Below are positions 38,170-45,765 of a stretch of 64,000 nucleotides of DNA, one piece after another; position 1 is the first letter of the stretch; each line of letters begins with the position of its first letter. Source of the stretch: Kitasatospora atroaurantiaca (GTDB lineage: Bacteria; Actinomycetota; Actinomycetes; Streptomycetales; Streptomycetaceae); the NCBI RefSeq assembly GCF_007828955.1, contig NZ_VIVR01000001.1, positions 5,642,001 to 5,706,000 of the forward strand. Reading direction: 5' to 3'. The notes beneath the pieces are model-generated. The model was not told the origin of the DNA. It searched no databases and saw only the letters and a program-made list of their open reading frames with translations. The translations under genes were made by a program, and so were the position numbers.

Positions 38170-39789
38170 ATGGCCGGACGACGCCGCAACACCCCTGACA
38201 ACCCGTCGGCGACCGGGCCCGGCGAGCTGCCTGCCGAGAGCCTGCTGCCGGCCGACTACGAGCTCGCGGACCTGTACGGGGCGTTCGCCGCGCACGGCCG
38301 CGACGAGGAGGACATGGACGACGCCGCGGTGCTGGTCCCCCCGATCCAGCTGCCGCCGGAGACCGAGCTGGCCGCGGCCGCACTGGCGGTGCCGCTGATC
38401 GACCACGCCCTGAAGCTGGCCCGCTGGACGGCCCCGCACCGCCCGGTCGACGAGCTGGGCGACCTCGTCGAGGCCGACCGTGAGCCCGCCGCCCGGCTGC
38501 TCGGGCTCGCCCCGGCCGAGGGCGAGGTGACCGAGGACGCCGTCGTCGAGGCGATGCGCGCCTGGTCGCTCGCCTGCGACCTGGACCTGGTCGAGATCGG
38601 CACCACCGCCAAGGGCGAACACGTCGCCATCCCGGGCCCGGACCTGGAGCCCGCCGAGGAGGGTGACCCCGAGACCGTCCTGGAGCTCTGGCTGACCGCC
38701 GCCGGCATCGTCCGGGAGCTGGCCGCCGAGGCCGACTCGCTGGCCCTGGAGGCCGAGGAGGAGGAGGAGGACGAGGCCGCCGCCGAGGCCCGCCTGGGCG
38801 AGGTGGAGGAGTCCCGGCAGGAGGCCTCCGAGCTGCTCGACGAGGCCCTGCAGGTGCTGTACGAGACCACGGCCTTCGCCGACCCCGGGCAGGAGACCGT
38901 GCCGCTGGGCGTCCTGGCGGCGCTGCTGGTCGTCCCCGAGGGCGAGGAGCCGGACGAGGAGCTGCTCGGCGACATCACCGACCTGATGGTGACGCTGGAC
39001 CCGATGCTGGCCGACCTCGCCGAGCTGGGGCTGCTGGAGCACCGCCCGATCGACCCCGAGCTCTTCGAGGAGGAGGAAGAGGAGGGTGCAGCCGAGAGCG
39101 GCGAGCCGCTGGACGAGGCGGAGTCGGCGCGCTTCGGGCTGGTCCGGCTGACCCCGCTCGGCCAGTACGGCGTACGGCAGTGGCTGCTGGAGGACGGGTA
39201 CGACGCGCCGCTGATCGGCGATCTGGCCCAGGGGGACGCGGAGGCGCTGCTGCGCGGCATCTCGGAGACCGCCAACGTTCTGCCCGAGCGTGAGCTGCAG
39301 GTCTGGCTGAGCGGCCGGGAGCCGCTGGCGGCGGCCCGCGAGCTGCTGGAGGCCGCGCGCGGCACGGACCAGCAGAGCCCCGTCCGCCGGCTGCTCTGTG
39401 TGCAGGCGCTGGAGGAGCTGGGCGCGGACGCGCAGCCCGCCGCGCAGGACGTGGTGGACGACCCGGAGCTCGGCGGCGCGGTGCGGGGCTGGCTGCGTGT
39501 CCAGGGCGTGGAGCTGCCCGCACCGGAGCGGTCGATGGTGCTCTGGACGACGATCGACACCTTCGCCGCGCAGCTGCTCACCAGCGAGGGTGAGGCCGAG
39601 GTGCTGCAGGAGCTGATCAGCAGCCTGCCGGTGACGGACAACCCGGCGAGCTACTTCGGCGAGCTGTGGCGGGTCGACCACACGTACACGGCCGAGGTGC
39701 TGGAGGCCGTCGGCGAGCTGCATCTGGACCGGACGGTGGCGAAGGAGGCCCGCAAGGCGGCCTTCAAGGCCCGCTCGCAGAAGAAGTAG
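38170..39789 (+). CDS. Large acidic conserved hypothetical protein
   Basis: A 539-residue cytosolic protein I cannot assign. It is strongly acidic, with runs such as LEAEEEEEDEAAAEARLGEV (about residue 190-215) and LFEEEEEEGAAESG (about 300). The segment around 260-345 (DLMVTLDPMLADLAELGLLE to VRLTPLGQYGVRQWLLEDGY) looks like a winged-helix domain. The C-terminal third has alternating helices suggesting HEAT-like repeats, ending in a basic KAAFKARSQKK. I chose ATG 38170 (MAGRRRNTPDN) over GTG 38137 because of GGGAGA upstream. Its 3' end overlaps the convergent SRPBCC gene by 26 bases. Confidence 0.8.
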   Translation: MAGRRRNTPDNPSATGPGELPAESLLPADYELADLYGAFAAHGRDEEDMDDAAVLVPPIQLPPETELAAAALAVPLIDHALKLARWTAPHRPVDELGDLVEADREPAARLLGLAPAEGEVTEDAVVEAMRAWSLACDLDLVEIGTTAKGEHVAIPGPDLEPAEEGDPETVLELWLTAAGIVRELAAEADSLALEAEEEEEDEAAAEARLGEVEESRQEASELLDEALQVLYETTAFADPGQETVPLGVLAALLVVPEGEEPDEELLGDITDLMVTLDPMLADLAELGLLEHRPIDPELFEEEEEEGAAESGEPLDEAESARFGLVRLTPLGQYGVRQWLLEDGYDAPLIGDLAQGDAEALLRGISETANVLPERELQVWLSGREPLAAARELLEAARGTDQQSPVRRLLCVQALEELGADAQPAAQDVVDDPELGGAVRGWLRVQGVELPAPERSMVLWTTIDTFAAQLLTSEGEAEVLQELISSLPVTDNPASYFGELWRVDHTYTAEVLEAVGELHLDRTVAKEARKAAFKARSQKK

Positions 39790-40237
39790 CAGGGGGAGCG
39801 GAGAGGAGGGCCCGCAGGCCGCGTTCGCCGCTGCGCATCATGACCGCGTGGTTGGCGAGGAAGAGCGGCCGGGCCAGCGGGGCGAGCCGCCGCATCAGCG
39901 GCTTGCCCGGGCGTACCTCCTCCTCGAACACCACCACGCTGCCGGGCCCGGCGGCGCTGACCTGCCAGCGTGACCAGCCCTGCAGGTCGCCGCGGAGCTC
40001 GGCCTGCAGCAGCCGGGCCCCGGCGTCCTGCCGCTGCTCGTGGACGGTGAAGAGCAGCTCGTACGGGAGGAAGGAGCGCACCCGCAGCTCGCCCGTCCGA
40101 TCGTCGATGCGGCGCACCGAGCGGATCTGCGGCCACCAGGCCGGGTAGCCGGCGACGTCCTGCAGCACCCGGTAGACCCGCTCGGGGCCGGCGGGCAGCT
40201 GCCAGGTGGAGGTGAGGTGGTAGCGGTTGGGATCCAC
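39764..40237 (-). CDS. SRPBCC (START-like) family protein
   Basis: A 157-residue protein of the SRPBCC/polyketide cyclase-like fold: YHLTSTWQLPAGPERVYRVL at the start, AGYPAWWPQIRSVRRID, and GWSRWQVSAAGPGSVVVFEE before the long C-terminal helix with MRRLAPLARPLFLANH. The fold binds hydrophobic ligands; no ligand can be inferred. It starts at GTG 40237, 11 bases after the upstream VOC gene, so the two form an operon. It overlaps the convergent acidic-protein gene by 26 bases at the 3' ends. Confidence 0.8.
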   Translation of the reverse strand: MDPNRYHLTSTWQLPAGPERVYRVLQDVAGYPAWWPQIRSVRRIDDRTGELRVRSFLPYELLFTVHEQRQDAGARLLQAELRGDLQGWSRWQVSAAGPGSVVVFEEEVRPGKPLMRRLAPLARPLFLANHAVMMRSGERGLRALLSAPPATSSASGP

Positions 40238-40248
40238 CGGGGCCCGCC

Positions 40249-40692
40249 CTACGGGAGGTCGAGCTGGCCGGCCTCGGTGAACGGGAAGAAGGGGTTGTGG
40301 GCCAGCTCCCAGAGGTGGCCGTCCGGGTCCTCGAAGTAGCCCGAGTACCCGCCCCAGTCGGTGGCGGCCGGGGGCTTGACCACCGTGGCGCCCGCCTCGA
40401 CCGCCGTCTTCAGGGCGGCGTCGACCTGCTCGGGGGACTCCAGGTTGACCGCGAGGGTGACACCGCGGAAGGACGGCTCGCCGGTGGCCGGGACACCGGC
40501 GTCGGCGGCCAGGGCCTCGTACGGGAAGAGGCCGAGCGCCGAGTCGGCGGTGCGGAACCAGACGATCTCGGGGCTGGACGCCGTCGAGCGCTGCCAGCCG
40601 AGCGCCTCGTAGAACTCGGTGCTGCGCCCCAGGTCGGAGACGCCGAGCGTGACGATGCTGATACGGGCGGGGAAGGCATTGGTTGCTGTCAT
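40249..40692 (-). CDS. VOC (glyoxalase/bleomycin-resistance) family protein
   Basis: A 147-residue vicinal oxygen chelate protein with the paired beta-alpha-beta-beta-beta modules: RISIVTLGVSDLGRSTEFYE, then GGYSGYFEDPDGHLWELAHN at the C-terminal metal-side motif. Roles in this family include glyoxalases, dioxygenases and antibiotic-binding proteins; none is shown here. The ATG at 40692 lies 7 bases after a TACGCT -10 box in a PafBC-like promoter, without a Shine-Dalgarno sequence. An extended start ten codons upstream would run into that promoter and is less likely. Confidence 0.85.
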   Translation of the reverse strand: MTATNAFPARISIVTLGVSDLGRSTEFYEALGWQRSTASSPEIVWFRTADSALGLFPYEALAADAGVPATGEPSFRGVTLAVNLESPEQVDAALKTAVEAGATVVKPPAATDWGGYSGYFEDPDGHLWELAHNPFFPFTEAGQLDLP

Positions 40693-40699
40693 GAGACCC

Positions 40700-40722
40700 A
40701 GCGTAGGCAAGGCTACTGACAT
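40700..40722 (-). promoter_or_regulatory. PafBC (RecA-NDp)-like promoter of the VOC gene
   Basis: On the minus strand: ATGTCAGTA (complement of 40714-40722), exactly 8 bases, then TACGCT (complement of 40700-40705), 7 bases before the ATG. Seven of nine positions match TTGTCRGTG and the spacing is exact. Confidence 0.55.
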
Positions 40723-40741
40723 TCCAGGCTACTGACATTCC
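40710..40741. repeat. Perfect 16-bp tandem duplication of a promoter element
   Basis: AGGCTACTGACATTCC is repeated at 40710-40725 and 40726-40741. Each copy contains the complement of TGTCAG; only the copy nearer the gene has the 8-base spacing to a -10 box. Confidence 0.95.
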
Positions 40742-40815
40742 GGCCCGGGCGGGGCCGGGCGCGCCATATGACAACCGTACGAGGGAAGCTGATGGCTCAG
40801 CAGGTCCTTCCAACG

Positions 40816-40821
40816 TATCGT
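40816..40821 (+). promoter_or_regulatory. Putative -10 box upstream of the 40912 gene
   Basis: TATCGT about 91 bases before the chosen ATG at 40912. Its presence, with poor codon bias before 40900, argues against the earlier in-frame ATGs. Confidence 0.3.
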
Positions 40822-40911
40822 GGGGCGGACGCGGCGCGGGTCCGGGCAGGGCAAGCCCGGCGCAGCGGCCGAGACCGACGGCTAGGCGAGCACGCGGGGG
40901 TGCGGCAGAGG

Positions 40912-42144
40912 ATGAAGAGGCAGAGCGCGAGCAGGCCCCAGGATCCGGAGGACTTCTACGCCGACCACGAGGAGTACAGCCGGCAGGTGCTCGCGGACGC
41001 GGACTTCCCGGTGTACGGGGTGGACCGGGTCGACCAGGGCCGGGGCAGTCGGGGTATGGGCGTGCACCGCGTCGGCCCGGCGCACGGCGAGGGTGACGCG
41101 CCCCCAAACGAAGCCCCGAACGAAGCCCCGAACGAAGCCCCGACCGGTGGCGCCGAGGTCGATGCGCTGGCCGAGTACGAGCTCAGCAACGGCAGGCTCG
41201 GCTGGGTCGAGGTCCGCTCCGGTGACTGGAGCTCCGTCGAGGGCCCGTACGTGACCGTCCGTACCTACCGCCCAGGCGCCGAGCGGACGCAGCCGCTGCC
41301 CGACCTCGAGGACGTGGTCGAGGACGAGCGCGACCGGGTTTACGAACAGCTGGACATCGACGAGGGCGACGGCCCCGGCAGCGTACGGGCGCTGCGGGAG
41401 TGGATCACCGTCGAGGGCGAGCCGAGGGCCGTCCAGATCCACGAGGACCGGCGGGCCGAGGGCGGTGCGGCCGAGCCCGCGCCGTCGGGCCAGGCCCCGG
41501 TCTGGGCGGGCCGGCTACGGGTGGACGGCATCACCGTCACCATCACCGGCCGCGGCGTGCCGCCGGGCGGCATCGAGCTGAAGCGGATCGAGGACTTCGA
41601 GCGCTACATCCTCGGCCGCACCGACCTGATGCGCAAGCTCGCGGCGCGCCAGGCCCAGCGGGTGGCACTGGAGGAGCGTGAACTCCCGCCGGTGATCGGC
41701 CTGGAGGCGCACCGCGCGGTGGTGGAGCACGCGGTCGGCGAAGCGGTGGCGATCGAGGCGCAGGTCCGGGCCCGGCGTACCCCCAGGCTGCCGCGGCGGC
41801 TGCGCGGGGAGGCGGGCGCGGTGCGCTGGGAGGCCGCCGTCCGGCAGCAGATGAAGCTCGCCTCGGAGACCAGGGAGGAGGCCGGGGAGTCGGTCACCAC
41901 CATGGTCAACCACCTCACCCGGCTCGCGCAGAACACCGACTGGGCGGTCGGGACCCCGGAGGGGAGCGCCGCACTGGAGGAGGTCATCCGGTACACGGCC
42001 TTCGCCAGCGAGGTGCCCAGTCTGCCGGCGCAGCGGGCGTGGGAGCGGCTCTGGTCCGGCGGTACGCCGAGGTCGGCCTCGGGTACGGAGGAGGCCTGGC
42101 TGACGGCGTGGGAGCAGTGGCGGGTGGAGCGCACCGAGTACTGA
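40912..42144 (+). CDS. Hypothetical protein with a PNEA repeat
   Basis: A 410-residue protein of unknown function, no signal or membrane segment. It opens with MKRQSASRPQDPEDFYADHEEYSRQVL and contains three exact 12-base repeats encoding PNEA (41104-41139) in a disordered linker. A beta-rich domain follows (VDALAEYELSNGRLGWVEVR to RLRVDGITVTITGRGVPPGG), then a long helical C-terminal region ending WLTAWEQWRVERTEY. In-frame ATGs at 40768 and 40792 exist, but codons before 40900 often end in A or T, unlike the gene body, and a -10-like box lies there, so I start at 40912. Start uncertain. Confidence 0.7.
   Translation: MKRQSASRPQDPEDFYADHEEYSRQVLADADFPVYGVDRVDQGRGSRGMGVHRVGPAHGEGDAPPNEAPNEAPNEAPTGGAEVDALAEYELSNGRLGWVEVRSGDWSSVEGPYVTVRTYRPGAERTQPLPDLEDVVEDERDRVYEQLDIDEGDGPGSVRALREWITVEGEPRAVQIHEDRRAEGGAAEPAPSGQAPVWAGRLRVDGITVTITGRGVPPGGIELKRIEDFERYILGRTDLMRKLAARQAQRVALEERELPPVIGLEAHRAVVEHAVGEAVAIEAQVRARRTPRLPRRLRGEAGAVRWEAAVRQQMKLASETREEAGESVTTMVNHLTRLAQNTDWAVGTPEGSAALEEVIRYTAFASEVPSLPAQRAWERLWSGGTPRSASGTEEAWLTAWEQWRVERTEY
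41104..41139 (+). repeat. Three 12-bp in-frame repeats encoding PNEA
   Basis: Units at 41104, 41116 and 41128 read CCAAACGAAGCC, CCGAACGAAGCC and CCGAACGAAGCC. The A-rich codons AAC GAA stand out from the neighbouring GC-rich codon use. Confidence 0.9.
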
Positions 42145-42241
42145 CGAGTGCGCCGACGCGCGCCGACGCGTGCCGGTCGAGGCAAAGCGGCGGTCATGCG
42201 TTCGGATACGGTTGGCAAAACACCACTCTGACGCGGTGTCG

Positions 42242-42263
42242 GATTCACCCGGGGTTCACCCGG
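42242..42263 (+). promoter_or_regulatory. PHO box (PhoP-binding direct repeats) before phoX
   Basis: Two adjacent 11-base units, GATTCACCCGG and GGTTCACCCGG, matching the Streptomyces PHO-box repeat GTTCACC. They end about 100 bases before the phoX ATG. Confidence 0.75.
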
Positions 42264-42361
42264 GGCGCGGAGTCTGCTGGGCGTCGACGTCCGTCGTCGG
42301 CACCCAGCAAGCCGCAGACCGGGTACCCGGGTGGCGGCCCCACCCCTCAGGAGTGACTGCC

Positions 42362-43843
42362 ATGTCGCTGTCCCGCCGGGACTTCGTCAACCGTTCCACC
42401 GCCATCGGGGCCGGCGTGCTCATTGCCGGCAGCGCCGAGGTGCTGGCCACCGCCCCGGGCGCGATCGCCGCCCCGGCGGGCGGCGAGGCTCCCGCCCCCG
42501 AGACCGTCGAGGCCGCGCGCTGCGCCACCGGTTACGGCGAGCTCCTCCCGGACCCGGACGGCATCCTGGCGCTGCCCCGCGGCTTCCGCTACCAGATCAT
42601 CACGTACACCGGGAAGACCACCCTGGTCACCGGTGAGAGCACCCCCAGCAACCACGACGGCACCGCCGCCTTCCAGGGCAAGCACGGCGGCACCGTGCTG
42701 GTGAACAACCACGAGCTGCGCGGCGCGCGCGCCGACTGGCCGCACCCGGTGCCGCTGCTGGAGGGCCACGTCTACGACCCGGGCGCGGCCGGCGGCTGCA
42801 CGGTGGTCGAGGTCCGCAAGGGCGGCAAGCAGGTCCGCGAGTGGGTCGGCATCGCCGGCACCTCCACCAACTGCGCCGGTGGCGCCACCCCTTGGGGCAC
42901 CTGGCTGAGCGGCGAGGAGACCGAGGACAAGGCCGGCAAGAACGGCTTCACCAAGGACCACGGCTACATCTTCGAGGTCGACCCGCACGACCAGGACGCC
43001 AACCGCGACCCGAAGCCGGTCAAGGCCTTCGGCCGCTACCCGCACGAGGCCGTGGTGATCGACCCGCAGCGCGGCCACGCCTACCTCACCGAGGACGCCG
43101 CCGGCCCGAACGGCCTGCTCTACCGCTGGACCCCGCCGGCCGGCTTCAAGCACGGCAAGGGCAAGCTGCGCACCCTCGCCGACGACGCGGGCAAGCTGGA
43201 GGCCTTCAAGGTCTTCGACTCGCACGGCACCTTCATCGACGACCTCTCCCGCGCCGTCAAGATCGGCACCACGTACGGCGTCGACTGGGTCAACGTCCCG
43301 GACCGCGACGCCAAGACGGTCTCCGTCCGCAAGCAGTTCAAGGACGGCGAGGTCACCCGCTCCCGCAAGCTGGAGGGCATGTGGTGGGGTGACGGCGGCT
43401 TCTACTTCGTCGCCAGCTTCGCCCGCGCCGAGAGCCCGGTGCAGCACGACGGCCAGGTCTGGTTCTACAACCCGGCCCGCCGCACCATCACCCTCAAGGT
43501 CCTGCTCGGCGTCAACACCGATGTCAACGGCGACCACGGCAACTTCGACGGCCCGGACAACATCACCGTCTCGCCGTACGGCGGCCTGGTGATCGCCGAG
43601 GACGGCGAGGGCGTGCAGCACCTCTTCGGTACCACCGACGACGGCCGCACCTTCCCGATCGCCCGAAACGACCTCAACATCGGCACCGCCGAGAAGCCGG
43701 AGTTCAGTGAGTTCACCGGTGTGACCTTCTCGGAGGACGGCCACACGCTGTTCGCCAACATCCAGGAGCCGGGCATCATGCTCGCCATCACCGGGCCGTG
43801 GTGGCGCCTGAACCACCGCGGCGGCCACGGCTACGACTCCTGA
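42362..43843 (+). CDS. phoX: PhoX-type alkaline phosphatase, Tat-exported
   Basis: A 493-residue PhoX/DUF839 protein. The N-terminal twin-arginine signal MSLSRRDFVNRSTAIGAG with a hydrophobic stretch and AIAA cleavage region indicates Tat export. Family stretches include NNHELRGARADWP, GGCTVVEV, WGTWLSGEETEDK, GRYPHEAVVIDP and the C-terminal DGPDNITVSPYGGLVIAEDG. PhoX enzymes are calcium/iron-dependent phosphomonoesterases used in phosphate starvation, consistent with the upstream PHO box. CAGGAG lies 8 bases before the ATG. Upstream in-frame starts would place the Tat signal internally. Confidence 0.93.
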   Translation: MSLSRRDFVNRSTAIGAGVLIAGSAEVLATAPGAIAAPAGGEAPAPETVEAARCATGYGELLPDPDGILALPRGFRYQIITYTGKTTLVTGESTPSNHDGTAAFQGKHGGTVLVNNHELRGARADWPHPVPLLEGHVYDPGAAGGCTVVEVRKGGKQVREWVGIAGTSTNCAGGATPWGTWLSGEETEDKAGKNGFTKDHGYIFEVDPHDQDANRDPKPVKAFGRYPHEAVVIDPQRGHAYLTEDAAGPNGLLYRWTPPAGFKHGKGKLRTLADDAGKLEAFKVFDSHGTFIDDLSRAVKIGTTYGVDWVNVPDRDAKTVSVRKQFKDGEVTRSRKLEGMWWGDGGFYFVASFARAESPVQHDGQVWFYNPARRTITLKVLLGVNTDVNGDHGNFDGPDNITVSPYGGLVIAEDGEGVQHLFGTTDDGRTFPIARNDLNIGTAEKPEFSEFTGVTFSEDGHTLFANIQEPGIMLAITGPWWRLNHRGGHGYDS

Positions 43844-43860
43844 CGCTGCGGGGTAGCTCC

Positions 43861-43950
43861 TAGGGGCGCGGGGAACTGCGCTGCCGGCCATGCACCTCCG
43901 TAGGTGGCTGGTCGCGCACGCAGTTGATCAAACAGAGCCCCGCGCCCCTG
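43861..43950. repeat. Dispersed GC hairpin element, copy 4 (group B)
   Basis: AGGGGCGCGGGG (43862-43873) pairs with CCCCGCGCCCCT (43938-43949). The right half carries the group B core GCACGCAGTTGATCAAACAG. It lies between the convergent phoX and PucR-regulator genes. Confidence 0.9.
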
Positions 43951-43979
43951 GTGGTGCCCCTACCTGTCAGGGATGCCCC

Positions 43980-45599
43980 TCAGTCCTCCGGGGGTAGGCG
44001 GAGCTGCAGCATGGCCATCAGGCGTTGCTGCGGCTGCGCCAGGTCGATGCCGGTGAGCTGTTCGGCGCGGCGGACCCGGTAGCGGAGGGTATTGGGGTGG
44101 ATGTGCAGGGCGTCCGCCGCGACGCGGACCTCGCCGAGGGCGTCCAGCCAGGCCAGGACGGACTCGGCGAGGCGGGTGCCGTGGCGGCGGTCGTAGGCGG
44201 CCAGGGCGGTCAGCCGGGGGTCGCGGAGGCCGCCGCGTTCCTGGAGCAGTGCGAGCATCTCGCTGACCAGCACCTCGGCCTGAACGTCGATCAGCGCGGC
44301 CACCTGCAGCTCGACCCCGCCGCGCCCCATCGCGTCCAGGATCCGGTCCGCCTGCGCCCGCGACTCGGGCACCGCCGCCAGCCCGCCCACCGTGGAGCCG
44401 ATCGCCGCCCGCAGCGGGACACCGAGGTGATCGCGGGCGGCCTCCACCACCTCCTGCGCCCAGCCCCGCACCGTTGCCATCGGCAGGCCGGGGGGAAGCT
44501 CGGGCAGCAGCACGTACACCCGCGACTCGATCGGGGCGAGCAGCGCACTGCGGTGCCGGGCGGCGGTGTGCACCGAGATCAGGCTGGTCACCTCGGCGCG
44601 GGTCAGTTCGAGGTCCGAGCCCTCGGAGGGCGAGCCCGCCGCGTACGCCAGCACGGTGGCCGGGCGGCGCAGGTCGAGCCCGAGGTGGGTGGCCAGTGAC
44701 TGGGCGCCGGTCGAGCCCTCAAGCAGGCCGGTGAGCAGGGTCTGCGTCAGCCGTACGTCCGCGGAGAGCTCGCGCCTGCGGCGGACCAGCTGGGCCGCCG
44801 CCACCCGGGCCGCGCCGACCAGGGCCTGCTCGGCCAGTGGGGCGAGCGGCTGGGCGCCCTCCTGGACCCAGATGGTGCCGAGCGGCTGCGCGCCCGCCCT
44901 GATACCGATGGCGATCCGGCGTCTGATGCCCAGCTCGGGGTGCGGGTCGATCGCGATCACGCTGTCCGAGCTGCGCAGGTGCTGGAAGATGCCCCACTCG
45001 CGGAGCTTGGAGAGGTACGGCTCCGGGCCCTGCCAGCCGAGGATGGAGAGCCGCCGCAGGTCGTCCACCTCGTCGGAGTCCGAGGACCGGGAGTAGGCCA
45101 GCACGCGGCTGGAAGTGTCCTCGATGGAGACGATGCCGTTGGTGAGGACGGCGACGGTCTGGGCGAGCGAGAAGAGGTCGCCGGCGTTGTGCTCGGCGGT
45201 GTCGGGGGTGTCCGGGCCCGCGATGATCGCCCGGGCGAGCGAGTCGAGGTGCTCCCAGCGGGTCTCGCGGCGTACGGACAGCAGTGCCACGCCGGCCTCG
45301 GTGGCGGCCTCGCGCAGTGCGTCGGCCTGGCCGGGGGCGTCCAGCTTCACCGCGACGGCGGCGGCACGGGCCCGTCCGGCGGCGCGCAGGGCGGGGAGGG
45401 CGGCGCGGCCCCGGGCGCCGATGGCCAGCACCAGCTCGCCGGGCGAGGCGGTGGCCGGGTCCTCCGGGTCGAGGATCGCCACGTCCCGGACGGGTACGTC
45501 CAGTCCGGCGGGTGCGGCCTGCAGCTCCACCAGCGGCTCGCCCAGGGACATCAGCAGCTGGCGCAGCGGGAGGCCGCCGCTTGCTCCTGGCGCGGTCAC
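43980..45599 (-). CDS. PucR/CdaR-family transcriptional regulator
   Basis: A 539-residue regulator with a degenerate N-terminal PucR-like domain, a central region (DLFSLAQTVAVLTNGIVSIED) and a GGDEF-like CdaR segment. A C-terminal PucR helix-turn-helix follows, VRVAADALHIHPNTLRYRVR (about residues 495-515). It is divergent from pruA and proline dehydrogenase across 166 bases, so by position it is the probable proline-responsive regulator of those genes. It starts at GTG 45599; a TAAAGT -10-like box is the complement of 45654-45659. Confidence 0.9.
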   Translation of the reverse strand: MTAPGASGGLPLRQLLMSLGEPLVELQAAPAGLDVPVRDVAILDPEDPATASPGELVLAIGARGRAALPALRAAGRARAAAVAVKLDAPGQADALREAATEAGVALLSVRRETRWEHLDSLARAIIAGPDTPDTAEHNAGDLFSLAQTVAVLTNGIVSIEDTSSRVLAYSRSSDSDEVDDLRRLSILGWQGPEPYLSKLREWGIFQHLRSSDSVIAIDPHPELGIRRRIAIGIRAGAQPLGTIWVQEGAQPLAPLAEQALVGAARVAAAQLVRRRRELSADVRLTQTLLTGLLEGSTGAQSLATHLGLDLRRPATVLAYAAGSPSEGSDLELTRAEVTSLISVHTAARHRSALLAPIESRVYVLLPELPPGLPMATVRGWAQEVVEAARDHLGVPLRAAIGSTVGGLAAVPESRAQADRILDAMGRGGVELQVAALIDVQAEVLVSEMLALLQERGGLRDPRLTALAAYDRRHGTRLAESVLAWLDALGEVRVAADALHIHPNTLRYRVRRAEQLTGIDLAQPQQRLMAMLQLRLPPED

Positions 45600-45695
45600 T
45601 CCCGAAGCCTCCTTCGTCTGCTCTTCGTAGCGACGGACAACTCCGTACGGATGACTTTAGCCGCCCGGCCAATCAAAGGCCCCGGCTCTCGGGCA

Positions 45696-45701
45696 TAGCG
45701 T
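45696..45701 (+). promoter_or_regulatory. Putative -10 box of pruA
   Basis: TAGCGT lies 65 bases before the pruA ATG in the divergent region with the PucR regulator gene. The -35 region is not well matched, as expected for an activator-dependent promoter. Confidence 0.4.
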
Positions 45702-45765
45702 TTCTTCATGGCCGGCGTGCGACCCACGTCGGCATTCCCCATGACACGAAAGAGAGCGCGCGCTC

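Noticed and set aside
40768..40911. Longer N-terminus for the 40912 gene from ATG 40768 or 40792
   Set aside because: Codons there often end in A or T, unlike the gene body, the peptide is Arg-rich low complexity, and a -10-like TATCGT lies inside. Not fully excluded.
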